Source of the DNA: Lysobacter sp. 5GHs7-4 | GTDB lineage: Bacteria; Pseudomonadota; Gammaproteobacteria; Xanthomonadales; Xanthomonadaceae | Assembly: GCF_021284765.1 (NCBI RefSeq) | Contig: NZ_CP089924.1 | Coordinates: 3,986,001-4,050,000, forward strand | Direction of reading: 5' to 3' | DNA: 64,000 nucleotides | Part shown: positions 10,103 through 19,222 of the stretch, piece by piece | How positions within the stretch are numbered: the stretch's first letter is position 1 | Layout: each line of letters starts with the position of its first letter | Notes under the pieces: model-generated | What the model was told of the DNA's origin: nothing | What the model saw: the letters and a program-made list of their open reading frames with translations, nothing else | Databases searched by the model: none | Position numbers and translations under genes: made by a program

Positions 10103-11437
10103 TCAGCGCTTGTCGCTGGCCACGTAATCGCGCACGCCGTGACCGGTATAGATCTGGCGCGGACGGCCGATCTTGTTTTCCGGATCGTTCTGCTGCTCCA
10201 GCCAATGCGACACCCAGCCGGCGGTGCGCGCGATCGCGAACATCACCGTGAACATCTCCACCGGAATGCCCAGCGCCTTGTAGATGATGCCCGAGTAGAA
10301 GTCGACGTTCGGATAGAGCTTGCGCTGCACGAAATACTCGTCCTGCAGCGCCGCCTCTTCCAGCTTCATCGCCACTTCCAGCAGCGGATCGTTCACGCCC
10401 AGCGCGCCCAGCACGTCGTGCGTCATCTTGCGCACCAGCGCCGCGCGCGGATCGTAGTTCTTGTAGACGCGGTGGCCGAAGCCCATCAGGCGGAAGCCCG
10501 ACTCCTTGTCCTTGGCCTTGTCGATCGCCGACTTGACGTTCTCCGGACGGCCGATCTCGTTGAGCATCTTGAGCACGGCCTCGTTGGCGCCGCCGTGCGC
10601 CGGGCCCCACAACGCGGCGACGCCGGAGGCGACGCTGACGTAGGGATTGGCACCGGTCGAACCGACCAGGCGCACGGTCGAGGTCGACGCGTTCTGCTCG
10701 TGGTCGGCGTGCAGGATGAACAACAGGTCCATCGCCTTGGCGGCGACCGGGTTGAGCTCCAGCGGCTCGCTCGGCACTTCGAACAGCATGTGCAGGAAGC
10801 GCGTGGTGTAGTCGAGGCTGTTCTTGGGATAGCGGATCGGCCAGCCGATCGAATAGCGGTGGCAGGCGGCGGCGATCGTCGGCACCTTGGCGATCAGGCG
10901 GATCGCGGCCAGACGGCGCTGCTCCGGATCTTCCAGGTCGAGTTCGTTGTGGTAGAAGCTCGCCATCGAGCCGAGCATGCCGACCAGCATCGCCATCGGA
11001 TGAGCGTCGTGGCGGAAGCCGTACAGGAAGGTGCGGAAGGCCTCGTGCATCATCGTGTGATGCGTGACTTCGTGCTCGAACTTGCTGAACTCGTTCGCCG
11101 TCGGCAGTTCGCCGTTCATCAGCAGATAGGCGACTTCGAGGAAGTTCGACTTCTCGGCGAGCTGCTCGATCGGGTAGCCGCGGTACAGCAGCACGCCTTC
11201 GTCGCCGTCGATGTAGGTGATCGCCGACTTGCAGCTGGCGGTGGCGGTGAAGCCCGGGTCGTAGGTGAACAGACCGGTCTCCTTCGGCACCTTGGCGATG
11301 TCGATGCAGGAGGCGCCGAGCGTCGGATGCTGGACCGGCAGGGCCACGCTCTTGTCGCCGGCGGCCAGGGTCACCTGGTCGAAGGCGGGTTTATTCGGGA
11401 CGGCTTTCTCAGCAGCGGATTTTTCAGAAGCGGACAC
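10103..11437 (-). CDS. gltA: Citrate synthase
   Basis: This enzyme condenses acetyl-CoA and oxaloacetate to citrate at the entry of the TCA cycle. The 444-residue product is a type II (hexameric, NADH-sensitive class) citrate synthase by length and motifs: [23 protein letters not shown] near residue 70, [19 protein letters not shown] (catalytic His), [15 protein letters not shown] (catalytic His) and the C-terminal RPRQIYTGH. The start is the GTG at 11437, preceded by GAGGAG; the first 20 or so residues are a variable charged leader. It is monocistronic, with its own terminator. Confidence 0.97.
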   Translation of the reverse strand: MSASEKSAAEKAVPNKPAFDQVTLAAGDKSVALPVQHPTLGASCIDIAKVPKETGLFTYDPGFTATASCKSAITYIDGDEGVLLYRGYPIEQLAEKSNFLEVAYLLMNGELPTANEFSKFEHEVTHHTMMHEAFRTFLYGFRHDAHPMAMLVGMLGSMASFYHNELDLEDPEQRRLAAIRLIAKVPTIAAACHRYSIGWPIRYPKNSLDYTTRFLHMLFEVPSEPLELNPVAAKAMDLLFILHADHEQNASTSTVRLVGSTGANPYVSVASGVAALWGPAHGGANEAVLKMLNEIGRPENVKSAIDKAKDKESGFRLMGFGHRVYKNYDPRAALVRKMTHDVLGALGVNDPLLEVAMKLEEAALQDEYFVQRKLYPNVDFYSGIIYKALGIPVEMFTVMFAIARTAGWVSHWLEQQNDPENKIGRPRQIYTGHGVRDYVASDKR

Positions 11438-11766
11438 GAACAGCTCCTCATGTCTGCGCCCGCAGGGATGGCCGCGGGCGAGGTAGGGACAGGAAATCGC
11501 GGGCGCACCGCGTCCGCCAATTATCGCATACCGGCATCGAGCACCGACTCGGACTTTAGTCCCGGGGACGGGCCGGGCTGTTCCGCCGGCGGCGTCGATC
11601 GGGCCTCGGACGCAGCCGCCGACATTAGTGCACGGACTCTAACGCGCGCGTTCGACGCGCCATCCGATGGGCATAGCCCTATGGGTCCGGCAAACCGCGC
11701 GCGGCGGCCACAAACGCAAACGGCCGCCTCGAAGGCAGCCGTTGTGCGCAACGCTGGGCGACGCGA
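11438..11766. other. Intergenic region, gltA promoter side
   Basis: There is no gene in these 329 bases. They must contain the gltA promoter, but no clear -35/-10 pair was seen. The end near rpmE holds the rpmE terminator hairpin (11718-11744). Confidence 0.6.
11718..11744 (-). terminator. Terminator after rpmE2
   Basis: On the minus strand AACGGCTGCC, a short loop and GGCGGCCGTT form a 10-bp stem with one mismatch, followed by TTGCGTTT, about 25 bases past the rpmE2 stop. Confidence 0.7.
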
Positions 11767-12009
11767 TTACTTCTGCGCGTAGCGCTTGCGGAACTTGTCG
11801 ACGCGACCGCTGGTGTCCATGATCTTGTGCTTGCCCGTGTAGAACGGGTGCGAAGCCGACGAGATATCGACCTTGATCAGCGGGTACTCGGTGCCGTCGA
11901 CCTTGATCGTTTCCTTGCTCGACAGGGTCGAACGGGTCACGATCTGGAAATCGGTGGTGACGTCCTGGAAAACGACGTCGCGGTACTCGGGATGGATACC
12001 TGCCTTCAT
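11767..12009 (-). CDS. rpmE2: 50S ribosomal protein L31 type B
   Basis: This is a large-subunit ribosomal protein at the central protuberance, bridging to 30S. The 80-residue product begins [16 protein letters not shown] and ends [25 protein letters not shown], the type B signature. It lacks the CxxC zinc-binding cysteines of type A L31, so it is the zinc-independent form that often replaces L31A under zinc limitation. The ATG at 12009 (GTGAG four bases upstream) gives the family's normal length; a GTG three codons upstream is in frame. Confidence 0.95.
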   Translation of the reverse strand: MKAGIHPEYRDVVFQDVTTDFQIVTRSTLSSKETIKVDGTEYPLIKVDISSASHPFYTGKHKIMDTSGRVDKFRKRYAQK

Positions 12010-12233
12010 GGCACTCACAAATTGATGCGGGAAAGAGCGGCATTATAGCCGCCCCTTCGAGGCCGAGGCAAGTCCTGCCCTGGCGACGCTACGGACCGGC
12101 CCGACGCGGGCATATCCGAACATCGCAAGGCGGGGCCGAACCCGGCTCCGCCCCGCCGGATCAATCACTTACGCACCGAAGCCGCGAGCGCGCCATCGCG
12201 GGCTCGCGGCAATCCGGACGAGCCCTGGACGGC

Positions 12234-13169
12234 CTAGACGGCCGCCAAAGCGCCGCGGATCAGGCCCTGGAAGCGCTCCTGGTCGTAGCGCATCAGGATC
12301 GCCACGCGCGCCGGCGCCCCGCCCTCCCCGCGCCAGTCGACGATGGTCGCGCCACGGCCGTGCTGACCCGCCAGCTCGATCGACAGCGCCCGATCCAGCA
12401 CCTCCACGGCGCCGTCGGGCTCCAAGGCGAACGCCATCGCCAGCGCGTCGGCGGCATGCCAGTGCGCGCCGCGGCGGTCGGCCGACCACAGCCGGGTGCG
12501 CTCGGAGATGCGCTCGTAGAAGCGCGCGCGCGGGCTGTCGGCCTGCAGCCAGCGGACTACGTCGTCGTGCAGGAAACCGTGCGCGATCACCGCTTCCCAA
12601 TCGGCCAGCTCGATGCGCTCGAAGGCCTCGAACACGATGTGCGCGGCTTCGGGATCGAAGTAGATGTTGAACTCGGCCGCCGGCGTGATGTTGCCGCGGC
12701 AGGTGACCGCCCCGCCCATCACCACGAAGCGTGCGACGCGCTCAGGCAGGGTCGGGTCGAGCTTGAGCGCAAGCGCGATGTTGGTCAGCGGTCCCAGCGC
12801 CACCAGCAGCAGCTTGCCGGCGTGCTCGTGCGACAGGCGCAGGATCGCCAGCGCGGCGTGCTCGGCCTCGACCTGGCGTTGTGCGGCCTCATAGCCGACA
12901 TCGCCGAAGCCGTCCTGGCCGTGCACGTAGCCGGCGTCCGGCGAGGGATGCAGCAGCGGCGCGGCGGCGCCGGCGAACACCGGCACGTCGACGCCGGCGA
13001 CCTCGCACAGCTTCAGCGCGTTGGCGACGGTGTGCTTGAGGCCGACGTTGCCGGCGGCGATGGTCAGGCCGACCAGTTCATGGCGCGGGTCGTTGAACGC
13101 CATCAGCAGCGCGAGCGCGTCGTCCACGCCCGGGTCGGTATCGATAAGCAGGGGAATGCGGTCGGTCAT
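12234..13169 (-). CDS. Inosine-uridine preferring nucleoside hydrolase family protein
   Basis: Enzymes of this family hydrolyse the N-glycosidic bond of ribonucleosides to free base and ribose. The 311-residue product starts IPLLIDTDPGVDDALALLMA, with the DTDPGxDDA calcium/ribose-binding motif. It continues with LVALGPLTNIALAL, VVMGGA, EFNIYFDPEAAHIVF and HWHAADALAMAFAL (the His-Asp region). All family motifs are present. Its ATG overlaps the stop of the DUF4166-like gene (ATGA), so the two are probably translated together. The preferred nucleoside cannot be read from sequence. Confidence 0.93.
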   Translation of the reverse strand: MTDRIPLLIDTDPGVDDALALLMAFNDPRHELVGLTIAAGNVGLKHTVANALKLCEVAGVDVPVFAGAAAPLLHPSPDAGYVHGQDGFGDVGYEAAQRQVEAEHAALAILRLSHEHAGKLLLVALGPLTNIALALKLDPTLPERVARFVVMGGAVTCRGNITPAAEFNIYFDPEAAHIVFEAFERIELADWEAVIAHGFLHDDVVRWLQADSPRARFYERISERTRLWSADRRGAHWHAADALAMAFALEPDGAVEVLDRALSIELAGQHGRGATIVDWRGEGGAPARVAILMRYDQERFQGLIRGALAAV

Positions 13170-13762
13170 GTAGCCACTCTTTCTACGGGAACGGCCGGAT
13201 CGGCCGGGATGGCGTGCAGCGCGCCTTCGTAGCGCAGCAGTTCGCCGAAGGGAAACAGCGAGAAAGCGACGGCGAAGCGATAACGGTCGCCGTCCTCGAT
13301 GCGTTTGTAGGCGTCGGTGCTCGGGAACAGGAAGCGCGGCCAAGGCAGGCCGCGCCAGGCCACCGAGCGCAGCCGCCAGCGCCAGCCGCCGCCATCCAGG
13401 TCCACGCCCAGGCGCAGCCGCGCCGGGCCGGTGTCTTCCAGCCAATGCCCGTCGGGGTAGCGGCCGACGGGACGGAAGATCGAAATCAGTTCGCTGCCGT
13501 CGTCGAAGCGGCGGCGCCATTGCATGGCGTCTTCGTCGTGGACGATGCGGACTTCGAAGCCGCGCCTCGGGCGGTCCAGGGGAATGCCGAGACGTTGCGC
13601 CAGGCGCCGGCCCAGGCGCCCGGCCAGGCCGGTGCCGGTGGAGATCGCGACTTCGCCGCTCAGGCGTCCGCCGCCGCGGTGCAGTGCTTGCAGCAAAGGG
13701 TGCAGCCGCTCGAAAGCCGGGCCGAACCAGAGTGTGGCCGCGTTGTAAGGGGCTCCCGGCAT
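13166..13762 (-). CDS. DUF4166-like domain protein
   Basis: The 198-residue product begins MPGAPYNAATLWFGPAFERLHPLLQALHRGGGRLSGEV. It has GTGLAGRLGRRLAQRLGIP and a C-terminal region rich in Arg/Trp and beta strands (LRLGVDLDGGGWRWRLRSVAWRGLPWPRFLFP). This matches my memory of DUF4166, a domain often fused to or beside Rossmann-fold saccharopine dehydrogenase-like or SDR proteins; function unknown. There is no signal peptide. It is coupled (ATGA) to the downstream nucleoside hydrolase, an unusual pairing. Confidence 0.7.
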   Translation of the reverse strand: MPGAPYNAATLWFGPAFERLHPLLQALHRGGGRLSGEVAISTGTGLAGRLGRRLAQRLGIPLDRPRRGFEVRIVHDEDAMQWRRRFDDGSELISIFRPVGRYPDGHWLEDTGPARLRLGVDLDGGGWRWRLRSVAWRGLPWPRFLFPSTDAYKRIEDGDRYRFAVAFSLFPFGELLRYEGALHAIPADPAVPVERVAT

Positions 13763-13893
13763 CCGGGGGGTGCGCTCCTGGCGGCGGGACACTATAGCCA
13801 GAGTTTTGGCGGTTTGTGTGGGTGGGGTGTGGCCCAGGGCGTTTGGATTCGTTACCCGGGCTGTCCTTACGTGGCGATTTGCCGCCTCGCGTG

Positions 13894-13943
13894 CCCTCAC
13901 CCCAACCCCTCTCCCGTTTACGGGAGAGGGGTTGGGGTGAGGG
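13894..13943. repeat. Perfect 23-bp inverted repeat with TTTA loop
   Basis: The arm CCCTCACCCCAACCCCTCTC (then CCG) at 13894-13916 is followed by TTTA and the exact reverse complement at 13921-13943. It sits between the GH99 stop (13979) and the DUF4166-like gene. It is a known type of dispersed palindrome in high-GC Proteobacteria and may also terminate transcription of the N-glycan operon. Confidence 0.85.
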
Positions 13944-13978
13944 GATGAGCGCGCAGCGCGAATGCGCTCGATGTCGCC

Positions 13979-15085
13979 TTAGCGCGCTTGCCCTGCCGGA
14001 AACCGCGATAGCCAATAACGCGTGCGACGCAGGTAGTGATCCGGCGCCAGCGGCGCATAGTCGAAGTAGCGGCCATGGTCATCCGCCGCCGCAGCCGGCT
14101 CCAACTGCGTGCCCTCGTGCCATTCGTTGAACGAAGTGATCGACACCCACTGCGCATCGCTGGCGACAGCCGCCTCGAACATCGCGTCGTAGTACGCCCC
14201 GCCCTCGCGTCCACGTTCGTTGGCCCGATTCCACGGCCGCACCCGGCGATCGCTGTAGCCCGGCCCCACCGAGGGGATGAAGCGCAAGCCGTGCCGGTCC
14301 GCCCAGCGGCGCATGCGCGGCCAGTGCGCCGGCGTCGAGCCCCAGGTGAAACCGCGGCTGGCGAAGTAGGTGTAGACGCCGTCGAAGCCGCCTTCGAGGA
14401 AGAACGCGCCCTCGTCGGCCTGCACCCACAGGCCGATCACGTCGGCGTCGTAGGCGCCGCCGCGTATCGAGTCCGCGCCGTCGGCGCGCAGCACGCGCGC
14501 CCAATCGGCGGCCGGCAGCTGGTAGGAGTCGTAGACGAAGAACAAGGGTCGCCCGCTGCCGGGATCGCGGTAGAACGCCGGATGCCGCCCGAAGTCGTCG
14601 ATCGTCGCCAGCAGCTGCGCGCGCGCCGCCGCGATGTCGGGCCGCGACGCCGGCTCGATCTGGAAGCAGATGCGCAGGCCGTGCCGGGCCGCGGCGTCGA
14701 ACAGCGCCGGCAGGCTGCGGTAGCTCGGGTCCTCGCGTCCCAGCCAGGTCACCGCGACGATGCCGATACCGGCCTGCGCGACCATCGCCATATGCCGATC
14801 GGCGATCGTCGGGTCGGCGCTGCTGTATTCGCCCAGCGCCGGATAGAAGTCGGCGGCGATGTCGCCGCCGCCGGGGATGGCGGGCGCGTCCGGGTCCTGC
14901 GCGCGCAACTTCAGCACCGGATGCGCCGAGTGCAGGCGCGCGCCGTCGCGCTCGGGGCTGCCATACCAGTTGTAGTAGAAGACGATCGCGCGCGGATGCG
15001 CGGCCGGCGTCGTGGCGCGCTGCGGGGCGGCGGCGCAGGCCGCCAGCCACAGCACGCCCAGCGCCAGCGCTACGCGCCAGCTCAC
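13979..15085 (-). CDS. GH99-like endo-alpha-1,2-mannosidase/mannanase lipoprotein
   Basis: GH99 enzymes cut internally in mannose chains: (glucosyl-)mannosyl-alpha-1,2-mannose of high-mannose N-glycans, or yeast mannan. The 368-residue product has a lipobox (LAAC, Cys17), then AIVFYYNWYGSPE, GEYSSADP, and SITSFNEWHEGTQLEPA near the end. E321 and E324, spaced as NEWHE, correspond to the two acidic catalytic residues of GH99. The GTG start overlaps the stop of the GH47 gene (GTGA). It is the last gene of the lacI-to-GH99 run. Likely outer-membrane anchored and first to trim the glycan; the exact linkage is uncertain. Confidence 0.88.
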   Translation of the reverse strand: MSWRVALALGVLWLAACAAAPQRATTPAAHPRAIVFYYNWYGSPERDGARLHSAHPVLKLRAQDPDAPAIPGGGDIAADFYPALGEYSSADPTIADRHMAMVAQAGIGIVAVTWLGREDPSYRSLPALFDAAARHGLRICFQIEPASRPDIAAARAQLLATIDDFGRHPAFYRDPGSGRPLFFVYDSYQLPAADWARVLRADGADSIRGGAYDADVIGLWVQADEGAFFLEGGFDGVYTYFASRGFTWGSTPAHWPRMRRWADRHGLRFIPSVGPGYSDRRVRPWNRANERGREGGAYYDAMFEAAVASDAQWVSITSFNEWHEGTQLEPAAAADDHGRYFDYAPLAPDHYLRRTRYWLSRFPAGQAR

Positions 15086-16509
15086 TGCGGCTTGGCCGCC
15101 GGCAGCCGCAGCGGATGCGCCTCGGTGTTGAAGGTCACCGCCTTGAAGTCCAGCGTCTGCGCCGGCGCGAACAGCAGGTAGTAGTACTTGAAGGTCTCGG
15201 CGAACAGGAAGCTCTCCATCGAGTCGTCCTGCTGCTTGCTGGTCACGTCCTTGAGCGCGGCGTAACCAGCTTCGGTGCGGCAGTGACGGACGAAGTCCTC
15301 GAAGAACTCGCGCCCCATCGCGCGGTACTTGGGATCGCCGGTCAGCACGTGCAGGTAGTACGCCGACTCGACGATCTCCGGCCGCAGCGCATAGCCGGGC
15401 GACGTCACCTGCAGCTTGGCGTAGTCCAGCGACTCGGGCTCGATGCCGTGCAGGCGCCACATCTTCGCGCCGGAATCCTGCAGCCGGCGCGCGCGGTCCA
15501 GGTCGCCGCCCAGCGCCAGCAGCGCCGGCATGAACGCGTCCAGCGCGCCATAACGCGTGGCCGTGCGCTGGCCGGTGGCCATGTCGGCGTGGCCGTACCA
15601 CAGCTCGCGGTCGCGCACTTCGTCGCTCAGGTGCCGGTTGACGCCGACGATGCTCTGGTCCCACATCGTCTTGCACTCGGCGTCGCCGAACAGGCGCCAG
15701 CACTTGTACAGGTACTCGTAATAGGAATCGATGCCGCCGCCGATGTGCGCACCGGTGTCGGTCCAGCGCCCGCTCTCCACGTCGATCGCGGAGCCGACCA
15801 GACCGGTCTTGGGATCGCGGCGGTTGTAGGTTTCGACCAGCGCGCGCTTGGCCTTGTCGTAGTAGACCGGCTTGCCGGTGAGCTTGGACAGCATGCCGAA
15901 CTCGATCAGCAGGGTGCCGGTCTCGGCCGGGTTGCTGACCTTGCCGCGGGTCTTGCCGGTGCGCAGATTGACGTGGGTGTACGGCAGCCCGGTCGGCGAA
16001 TCGAACACCGGCAGCAGGCGCGTGCCCAACTCGTCGGCGAGCTTGAGCAGACGTTCGTCGCCGGTCATCTGATAGCCCGACAACAGGCCGCCGAGCAGGC
16101 GGATGGTGACCTCGAAGTTCTGCACGTACATGTCCCGATCGAAGTCCAGCTGGGTCGCGATCAGCTCGCGCGCCTCGTCGGCCTCGGTCTTCAAGCCCAT
16201 CAGCAACAGGGTGTCCAGCGCGTCCACCGGCGTCATCAGCAGCGAATGCGGATACCAGTCGTGGGCGCTCTTGCTCAGCGGCTTGAGCGCATCGCGGCCC
16301 CAGGCGTAGCGCTTGTAGCCCTGCCAGGCGTGCTGGGTTTCCTGCTTGACGCGTTCGGCCAGGCGCGCGGCCTCGGCCTCGTCGATCGTGGCGGCCGACG
16401 CGGCCGCGGCGGGTGCGGGCGTCGAGGGCGCAGCGGTGTCGGTGGCGGGCTGGGCGCAGCCGGCGATCAGGGCGGCGGCGATGAGGCAGGCGAGCGTGCG
16501 TAGTTTCAT
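15082..16509 (-). CDS. GH47 alpha-1,2-mannosidase lipoprotein
   Basis: GH47 (class I) inverting alpha-1,2-mannosidases remove terminal mannose from high-mannose N-glycans, using calcium. They are mainly eukaryotic, with a small bacterial group. The 475-residue product has a lipobox (LIAGC, Cys18), then TPVDALDTLLLMGL, ETTIRLLGGLLSGY-like EVTIRLLGGLLSGYQMTGD, GAHIGGGIDSYYEYLYK, LRPEIVESAYYLHVLTGDPKYR and a near-terminal VTFNTEAHPLR. That last Thr-Glu segment supplies the calcium ligand Thr in GH47. ATG 16509 has GGTGA five bases upstream; a TTG at 16521 is less likely. Confidence 0.93.
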   Translation of the reverse strand: MKLRTLACLIAAALIAGCAQPATDTAAPSTPAPAAAASAATIDEAEAARLAERVKQETQHAWQGYKRYAWGRDALKPLSKSAHDWYPHSLLMTPVDALDTLLLMGLKTEADEARELIATQLDFDRDMYVQNFEVTIRLLGGLLSGYQMTGDERLLKLADELGTRLLPVFDSPTGLPYTHVNLRTGKTRGKVSNPAETGTLLIEFGMLSKLTGKPVYYDKAKRALVETYNRRDPKTGLVGSAIDVESGRWTDTGAHIGGGIDSYYEYLYKCWRLFGDAECKTMWDQSIVGVNRHLSDEVRDRELWYGHADMATGQRTATRYGALDAFMPALLALGGDLDRARRLQDSGAKMWRLHGIEPESLDYAKLQVTSPGYALRPEIVESAYYLHVLTGDPKYRAMGREFFEDFVRHCRTEAGYAALKDVTSKQQDDSMESFLFAETFKYYYLLFAPAQTLDFKAVTFNTEAHPLRLPAAKPQ

Positions 16510-16578
16510 CAGGGTCACCAAGGGAGTGGAGGCATCGCGCCGGGAGCGGCGGACACTGCGGGTATCGTTAGTGCGAAC

Positions 16579-16983
16579 TCAGGGCGCGCCGAGCCAGCGC
16601 AGGCGCAGCGTGCGACGCAGCCGCTCCAGGTCGGCATCGGCGCGCACGCGCAGCTGCACGGTCTCGCCGGGCAACACGGTCAGGGCGTTGTCGGACAGCT
16701 CGGCGTCCAGGCCGTCGAATTCGAGCCACAGCGCGCGCGTCAGCGTCGTGGCGTGCAGGCTCAGCACCGCGACGTCGCCGTCGCGGCGCCATTGCGTGCG
16801 CAGCTGCGGATCGCTCAACGCCAGCGCCTTGGCCTCGTCGAAATAGACCACGCGCCGCGACGGCGGCTCGCCCGGCGCGTGCAGCTCGAACACCGCGGCC
16901 GTGCGCTTGGGATCGGCGCCACGCAGCAGCTCGGCGTCGGTCCATGCGCCCGCGGGCGTGACCGCCAGCGGGGTCAGGCTGAT
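16579..16983 (-). pseudogene. C-terminal part of beta-mannosidase beyond an in-frame amber codon
   Basis: Directly after the TAG at 16984-16986 the same frame stays open for 134 codons (ISLTPLAVTPAGAWTDAELL ... ALTVLPGETVQLRVRAD ... LRLRWLGAP, then stop). The composition and the LSDNALTVLPGE stretch are those of the C-terminal Ig-like domain of GH2 beta-mannosidases, so this is the rest of the same gene rather than a separate gene. It is translated only if the amber codon is read through or suppressed, or if the base at 16984-16986 is a sequencing or assembly error. A single change from CAG, GAG, AAG, TGG, TCG or TTG would create this stop. Confidence 0.85.
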
Positions 16984-19218
16984 CTAGCCCTGCGTGCGCC
17001 AATGCTCGCGACCGTCGAAGTCGATCACGCGCAGCGTCCATTGCGCGGACTTGGCCTGCGTGCGATCCGACAGCAAGGCCAATGCGGTGCGGCCGTCCTT
17101 GCGCAGCGCCGATACCGCCACCGGCGCGAAGAAGCGGCGTGCGTGGAACTGCAGCGCCTTCCAGTGCCCGTAGTAATCGATGCTGGACCAGGACGCGCCC
17201 GGCCACACGTCGTTGAGCTGCCAGTACAGCGAGCCCATGGTGTGCGGCCGGCTGGTGCGGTGATGCAGCGCGGCCAGTTCGATGCCCTCGGCCTGCATGA
17301 CCTGGCTGAGGTAGACGAAGTCGGCGAAATCGCGCGGCTCGCCGTAGCCGGCGCGGAGGTAGAGCAGCAGGCGCTCGTTGCCGGCGCCGGCCAGGAACTT
17401 CTGATGGGCGCGGATCACCGGCGTGTCGATGCCCTGCTCGGACTTGGCCGCGAACGCATCGACGGTGCGCTGTACCGGCCAGGCCTGCAGGCCGAACTCG
17501 GACATGAAGCGCGGGGTCTCGTCCAGGTAGGCGGCGACCGGTTTGGAGCCGGCCCACACGTCCCAGTAATGCTTGTCGCCCTTGGCCGAGTCGTTGGCCT
17601 TCTCGTCCAGGTCGTTGCTGGGCGAGCTGGACCAGTACGGCACCTCGCCGGACTCCTGCGCGACCACCTCGCGCAGGTCGCGGCCGAACAGCTGCACGTA
17701 GCCGTCCCAGACGGTCTGCGCGAAGGCGGGATCGGCCTGGGTCAGCGTGCGCCGGTGGCCCCAGTCCTTCCAGGCGGTTTCCTCTTCGTTGTTGCCGCAC
17801 CACAGCACGATGCTGGGATGGCGGCGCAGGCGCCGCACCTGGTCGCGCGCCTCGGCCACCGCATTGGCGCGGAAATCGGCGTCGTAGCCTGGCTGCATGC
17901 CGCCGCCGTACATGAAGTCCTGCCACACCATCAGGCCCAGCTCGTCGGCCAGATCGAAGAAGGCGTCGCTCTCGTAATAGCCGCCGCCCCAGTTGCGCAG
18001 CATGTTCATGTTGGCTGCGCGCGCGTCCTCCAGGGTCTTACGCAGGCGCTGCACGCTCACCCGCGCCGGGAACATGTCGAACGGAATCGCGTTGGCGCCC
18101 TTGGCGAAGATCTCGATCCCGTTGACCGCGAAGGCGAATCCCTGCCCCGCGGCGTCGCGCGGGCGGCGCAGCTCGACCGTGCGCAGGCCGGTGCGTTGCT
18201 GCACCTGCGCCTGCTGGCCGCCTTCGCCGCGCAAGCGCGCGCGGAAGGTGTACAGCGCTTGTTCGCCGTAACCGTAGGGGTACCAGCGCCGCGGCCGTTC
18301 GATGCGTATCGGCAGGCTCAGCGTCTGCGGTCCCGCCCGCAGCTCGACGGTCTGTCGCTGTGTACCCGCACGGCGGCCGTCGGGGTCCAGCCAATCCACT
18401 TCCAGCGTCGCCGGTCCGGCCGCATCGGCGCGCACTTGCAACTGCGCGCTGAGCTCGGCGACTTCGGCGTCCACGCGTCGCTGGCGCAGCTGCAACGCGT
18501 CGATGCGCGGTCCGTCCCAGCTCTCCAGCCGCACCTCGCGCCACACGCCGGCGGTGACGTAGCGCGGACCCCAGTCCCAACCGTAGTGGTAGCCGGGCTT
18601 GCGCGCGAAGTTGCCGGTCATCGCGTCCTTGGGCTCGTCGCCGTAGGGCGAGGGATAGTTGCCGGCGATCTTGTGCGGCATGGCCTGCACCCGCGGCAGC
18701 AGGCGCGCGATCGGCGAATGCAGCAGCACGCGCAGTTCGTTGCCGCGCGCGCGCAGCTTACCGGCCACCGGCAGTCGCCACGTGCGGAAGGCGTTGTCGG
18801 CCGACAGCAGCGGCTCGCCGTTGAGGGAAACGTCGGCGTAGGTGTCCAGGCCTTCGAACACCAATTCGGCATGCGCGCGGCGCAGCGTCGCCTCATCCAG
18901 ATCGAAACGGCTGCGGTACTCCCAGGCACCCAGGCCGATCCATTGCAACTGCGCCTCGGGTGCGCCGACATAGGGATCGGGGATCAGTCCGTGCGCGAGC
19001 AGATCGGTGTGCACGTGTCCGGGCACGCGTGCGGTGCGCCATTGCGTCGCGTCCGCGTGCCCGCGCGCCTGCGGGTTGTCCGGCAACAGGCGGAACTCCC
19101 AGTGCCGGTCCAGCGTGCGCACGCCCGGCGTCGCGGCCTGCGCGGCGGCGACGAACAAGGCCGTCGCCGCGAGCGCGAGCGAGCGCCGCCAGCTATGCAG
19201 GAACGCCGCCGCCCGCAT
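16984..19218 (-). CDS. GH2 beta-mannosidase, truncated by in-frame amber stop
   Basis: The enzyme removes the beta-1,4-mannose of the N-glycan core (Man-beta-GlcNAc). The 744 codons up to TAG encode a signal peptide (ends AAAQA), a GH2 sugar-binding domain (VRTLDRHWEFRLLPDN), an Ig-like domain and the TIM barrel. The barrel has acid/base E478 in WCGNNEEE and nucleophile E574 in MSEFGLQAWP, 96 apart as in characterised bacterial beta-mannosidases. The frame continues to 16579, which would give 879 residues, the normal family length. The truncated protein keeps both catalytic residues but loses the last Ig-like domain. The ATG at 19218 lies four bases after the epimerase stop. Confidence 0.9.
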   Translation of the reverse strand: MRAAAFLHSWRRSLALAATALFVAAAQAATPGVRTLDRHWEFRLLPDNPQARGHADATQWRTARVPGHVHTDLLAHGLIPDPYVGAPEAQLQWIGLGAWEYRSRFDLDEATLRRAHAELVFEGLDTYADVSLNGEPLLSADNAFRTWRLPVAGKLRARGNELRVLLHSPIARLLPRVQAMPHKIAGNYPSPYGDEPKDAMTGNFARKPGYHYGWDWGPRYVTAGVWREVRLESWDGPRIDALQLRQRRVDAEVAELSAQLQVRADAAGPATLEVDWLDPDGRRAGTQRQTVELRAGPQTLSLPIRIERPRRWYPYGYGEQALYTFRARLRGEGGQQAQVQQRTGLRTVELRRPRDAAGQGFAFAVNGIEIFAKGANAIPFDMFPARVSVQRLRKTLEDARAANMNMLRNWGGGYYESDAFFDLADELGLMVWQDFMYGGGMQPGYDADFRANAVAEARDQVRRLRRHPSIVLWCGNNEEETAWKDWGHRRTLTQADPAFAQTVWDGYVQLFGRDLREVVAQESGEVPYWSSSPSNDLDEKANDSAKGDKHYWDVWAGSKPVAAYLDETPRFMSEFGLQAWPVQRTVDAFAAKSEQGIDTPVIRAHQKFLAGAGNERLLLYLRAGYGEPRDFADFVYLSQVMQAEGIELAALHHRTSRPHTMGSLYWQLNDVWPGASWSSIDYYGHWKALQFHARRFFAPVAVSALRKDGRTALALLSDRTQAKSAQWTLRVIDFDGREHWRTQG

Positions 19219-19222
19219 CGCC

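Noticed and set aside
12019..12233. Possible terminator hairpin GGCGGGGCCG...CGGCTCCGCCCCGCC
   Set aside because: The arms pair imperfectly and no T-run follows in either direction, so it was not listed.
16579..16893. Separate 104-residue gene after the beta-mannosidase
   Set aside because: It is in the same frame as the beta-mannosidase with open codons back to the TAG and has C-terminal domain character, so it is the rest of that gene.
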